DNA of 64,000 nucleotides from Eutypella sp. D-1 (taxonomy: Eukaryota > Ascomycota > Sordariomycetes > Xylariales > Diatrypaceae): positions 1,240,001 through 1,304,000 of the forward strand of contig JAJTTP010000008.1 of NCBI GenBank assembly GCA_023313575.1. The letters run 5' to 3'. The translations under genes were made by a program, and so were the position numbers. Position 1 is the first letter of the stretch, and every line of letters starts with the position of its first letter. This document shows, piece by piece, positions 63,075 to 64,000 of the stretch. Below the pieces are notes generated by a model, which was not told the origin of the DNA, made no database searches, and worked only from the letters and a program-made list of their open reading frames with translations.

Positions 63075-64000
63075 TTACTCCCGATATAGCGCGTGCTCAC
63101 GAATCCACGCCGCGACGCGCGCACTAACCAGCGAGCGAAGGACATCCCAATCACCGCGGACAACAGCATCGCGGACCCGCGTACTACTCACCGGCGGCGC
63201 CCCCTCTTCCTCCTTCCCCTGCGCATCCAACTCCACCCGGTCCGCCCACTCGGCCCGGCCACCGACCCGGACCAGCGCCCCGCGGCGCAGGCCCTCGAGA
63301 TACGCGTTCTGCGCCTCGGCGTCGCCCCAGTCGTCGCCCGCGTCCGCGTCCACGCGAGCCGTGACGCGCAGGCGTGCGCGCGCGAAGAATGGGTCGAGGG
63401 ATGCGGCCATCGCGGAGGTGCTCGTGTCGCTGGTTGTGGAGGTGGAGGTGGAGGTGTAGGTGCTGGAGGGACCGGGGTAGTACTTCGGGTTGAAGATCCG
63501 AATCAGCGTATCGAAGCCTGTGAGGTAAACTTGCAGCATGTCCGACTCCGACTGCGGCGCCTTCTCCTCTTCCCCGGTAGTCGGGCGGTGGTAGAACGGG
63601 CTCTCGGCCACAGCCGCGCTCTTCGAGTGGAAGTACGGCTGCGTAGTGACGCCAATATCAACCACAACCCCTCCACCCGACCCCGATCCCGACCCCGATC
63701 CCGACAGCGACTCCGTCAGATCCCGCGCGAACCCGTACATCATAGCCAGACGGTGCGGGAACGCGGCGGGGCGCGGCGCCTTATCCGCGTTGCTGGTGGC
63801 GAGGAGAAGCAGGACTCTTACGCCGCCGCCTTCTTCCCCATCGGGAGGGGAGGGGGAATGATACCGTGGATCGCGCGCCGCGGACACCGCCATCCGCAGG
63901 TGCGCGCGTGTCGGCGGGTTGAAGGACGAGTCGAGGACCAGGAGGTTACGGGGCCGGGACCTCGGCGGTGCCGGAGCCAGCGCGAGCCCATTCCCATTCC
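63075..64000 (-). CDS. Pof1-like nicotinamide-mononucleotide adenylyltransferase, 5' end beyond window
   Basis: A member of the cytidylyltransferase/NMNAT superfamily, most like yeast Pof1, which makes NAD from NMN and ATP. The frame is open to the right edge, so the N-terminus is cut off. Near the edge it reads L-V-L-D-S-S-F-N-P-P-T-R-A-H-L-R-M-A, the nucleotide-binding [ST]FNPPTxAHL motif. Then come V-L-L-L-L-A-T-S-N-A-D-K, L-T-G-F-D-T-L-I-R-I-F-N-P-K-Y-Y and the ISSTxVR-like S-S-T-R-V-R-D-A-V. The end is V-A-A-W-I-R-E-H-A-L-Y. Two low-complexity inserts, an SGSG run and a Thr/Ser run (T-S-T-S-T-S-T-T-S), interrupt loops. An ATG in frame at 63893 exists, but starting there would drop the FNPPT motif, so the true start is upstream. 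Cytosolic or nuclear by inference. Confidence 0.88.
   Translation of the reverse strand, partial: NGNGLALAPAPPRSRPRNLLVLDSSFNPPTRAHLRMAVSAARDPRYHSPSPPDGEEGGGVRVLLLLATSNADKAPRPAAFPHRLAMMYGFARDLTESLSGSGSGSGSGGGVVVDIGVTTQPYFHSKSAAVAESPFYHRPTTGEEEKAPQSESDMLQVYLTGFDTLIRIFNPKYYPGPSSTYTSTSTSTTSDTSTSAMAASLDPFFARARLRVTARVDADAGDDWGDAEAQNAYLEGLRRGALVRVGGRAEWADRVELDAQGKEEEGAPPVSSTRVRDAVVRGDWDVLRSLVSARVAAWIREHALYRE

Overview
The window is nuclear DNA of a filamentous ascomycete (Pezizomycotina, probably a Sordariomycete). The evidence is short GT-AG introns of about 50-180 bp, fungal gene families (a PTH11/SAT4-type rhodopsin-domain membrane protein, a Pof1-like NMN adenylyltransferase, CAZymes, P450s), and a large A+T-rich block with the hallmarks of repeat-induced point mutation (RIP). 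Gene order and coding sequence are otherwise ordinary. No rRNA, tRNA or CRISPR array was recognised.

Layout. (1) 0.1-21.3 kb: one cytochrome P450 gene on the minus strand is cut in two. Exons 1-2 lie at 20838-21332 and exons 3-4 at 133-1441. Between them sits about 19.4 kb of nested, RIP-degraded Ty3/gypsy chromovirus copies. One copy is complete (4936-11777), with two 414-bp LTRs and a GAAAT target duplication. Several solo LTRs still carry their own 5-bp duplications. The reading phases of the P450 halves match, so the nest appears to have landed in an intron. (2) 21.3-30.3 kb: a repeat-rich accessory stretch with a rhodopsin-domain membrane protein, a SAM methyltransferase and a second, CYP7/CYP8-like P450. 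Short mobile elements lie among them: a 151-155 bp element with terminal inverted repeats, a dispersed repeat of about 190 bp, and a 20-bp perfect inverted repeat. The combination resembles an eroding specialised-metabolism locus, but no backbone synthase is in the window. (3) 32-40 kb: core and conserved genes, namely the mitochondrial phosphate carrier MIR1, a 95-aa conserved protein, a single-pass membrane protein, a GNAT acetyltransferase and a 120-aa protein with an EKEKST repeat. (4) 40-47.6 kb: secondary and nutritional enzymes, namely an intronless bacterial-type arylsulfatase, a secreted GH43 glycosidase and, facing it tail to tail, a secreted GH16 beta-glucanase. (5) 50.8-60.8 kb: two housekeeping or regulatory genes on the minus strand, the DEAH helicase PRP43 and an 1802-aa KDM4/Rph1-like JmjC histone demethylase. 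(6) 60.8-64 kb: a long promoter/intergenic region rich in ACCTAGGT palindromes, then a Pof1-like NMNAT gene that runs off the right edge.

Exon junctions were derived by hand from splice signals, phase and family alignment from memory. All multi-exon models given here sum to whole codons. Statements about family function are established knowledge. Statements about expression, cluster membership and transfer are inference.
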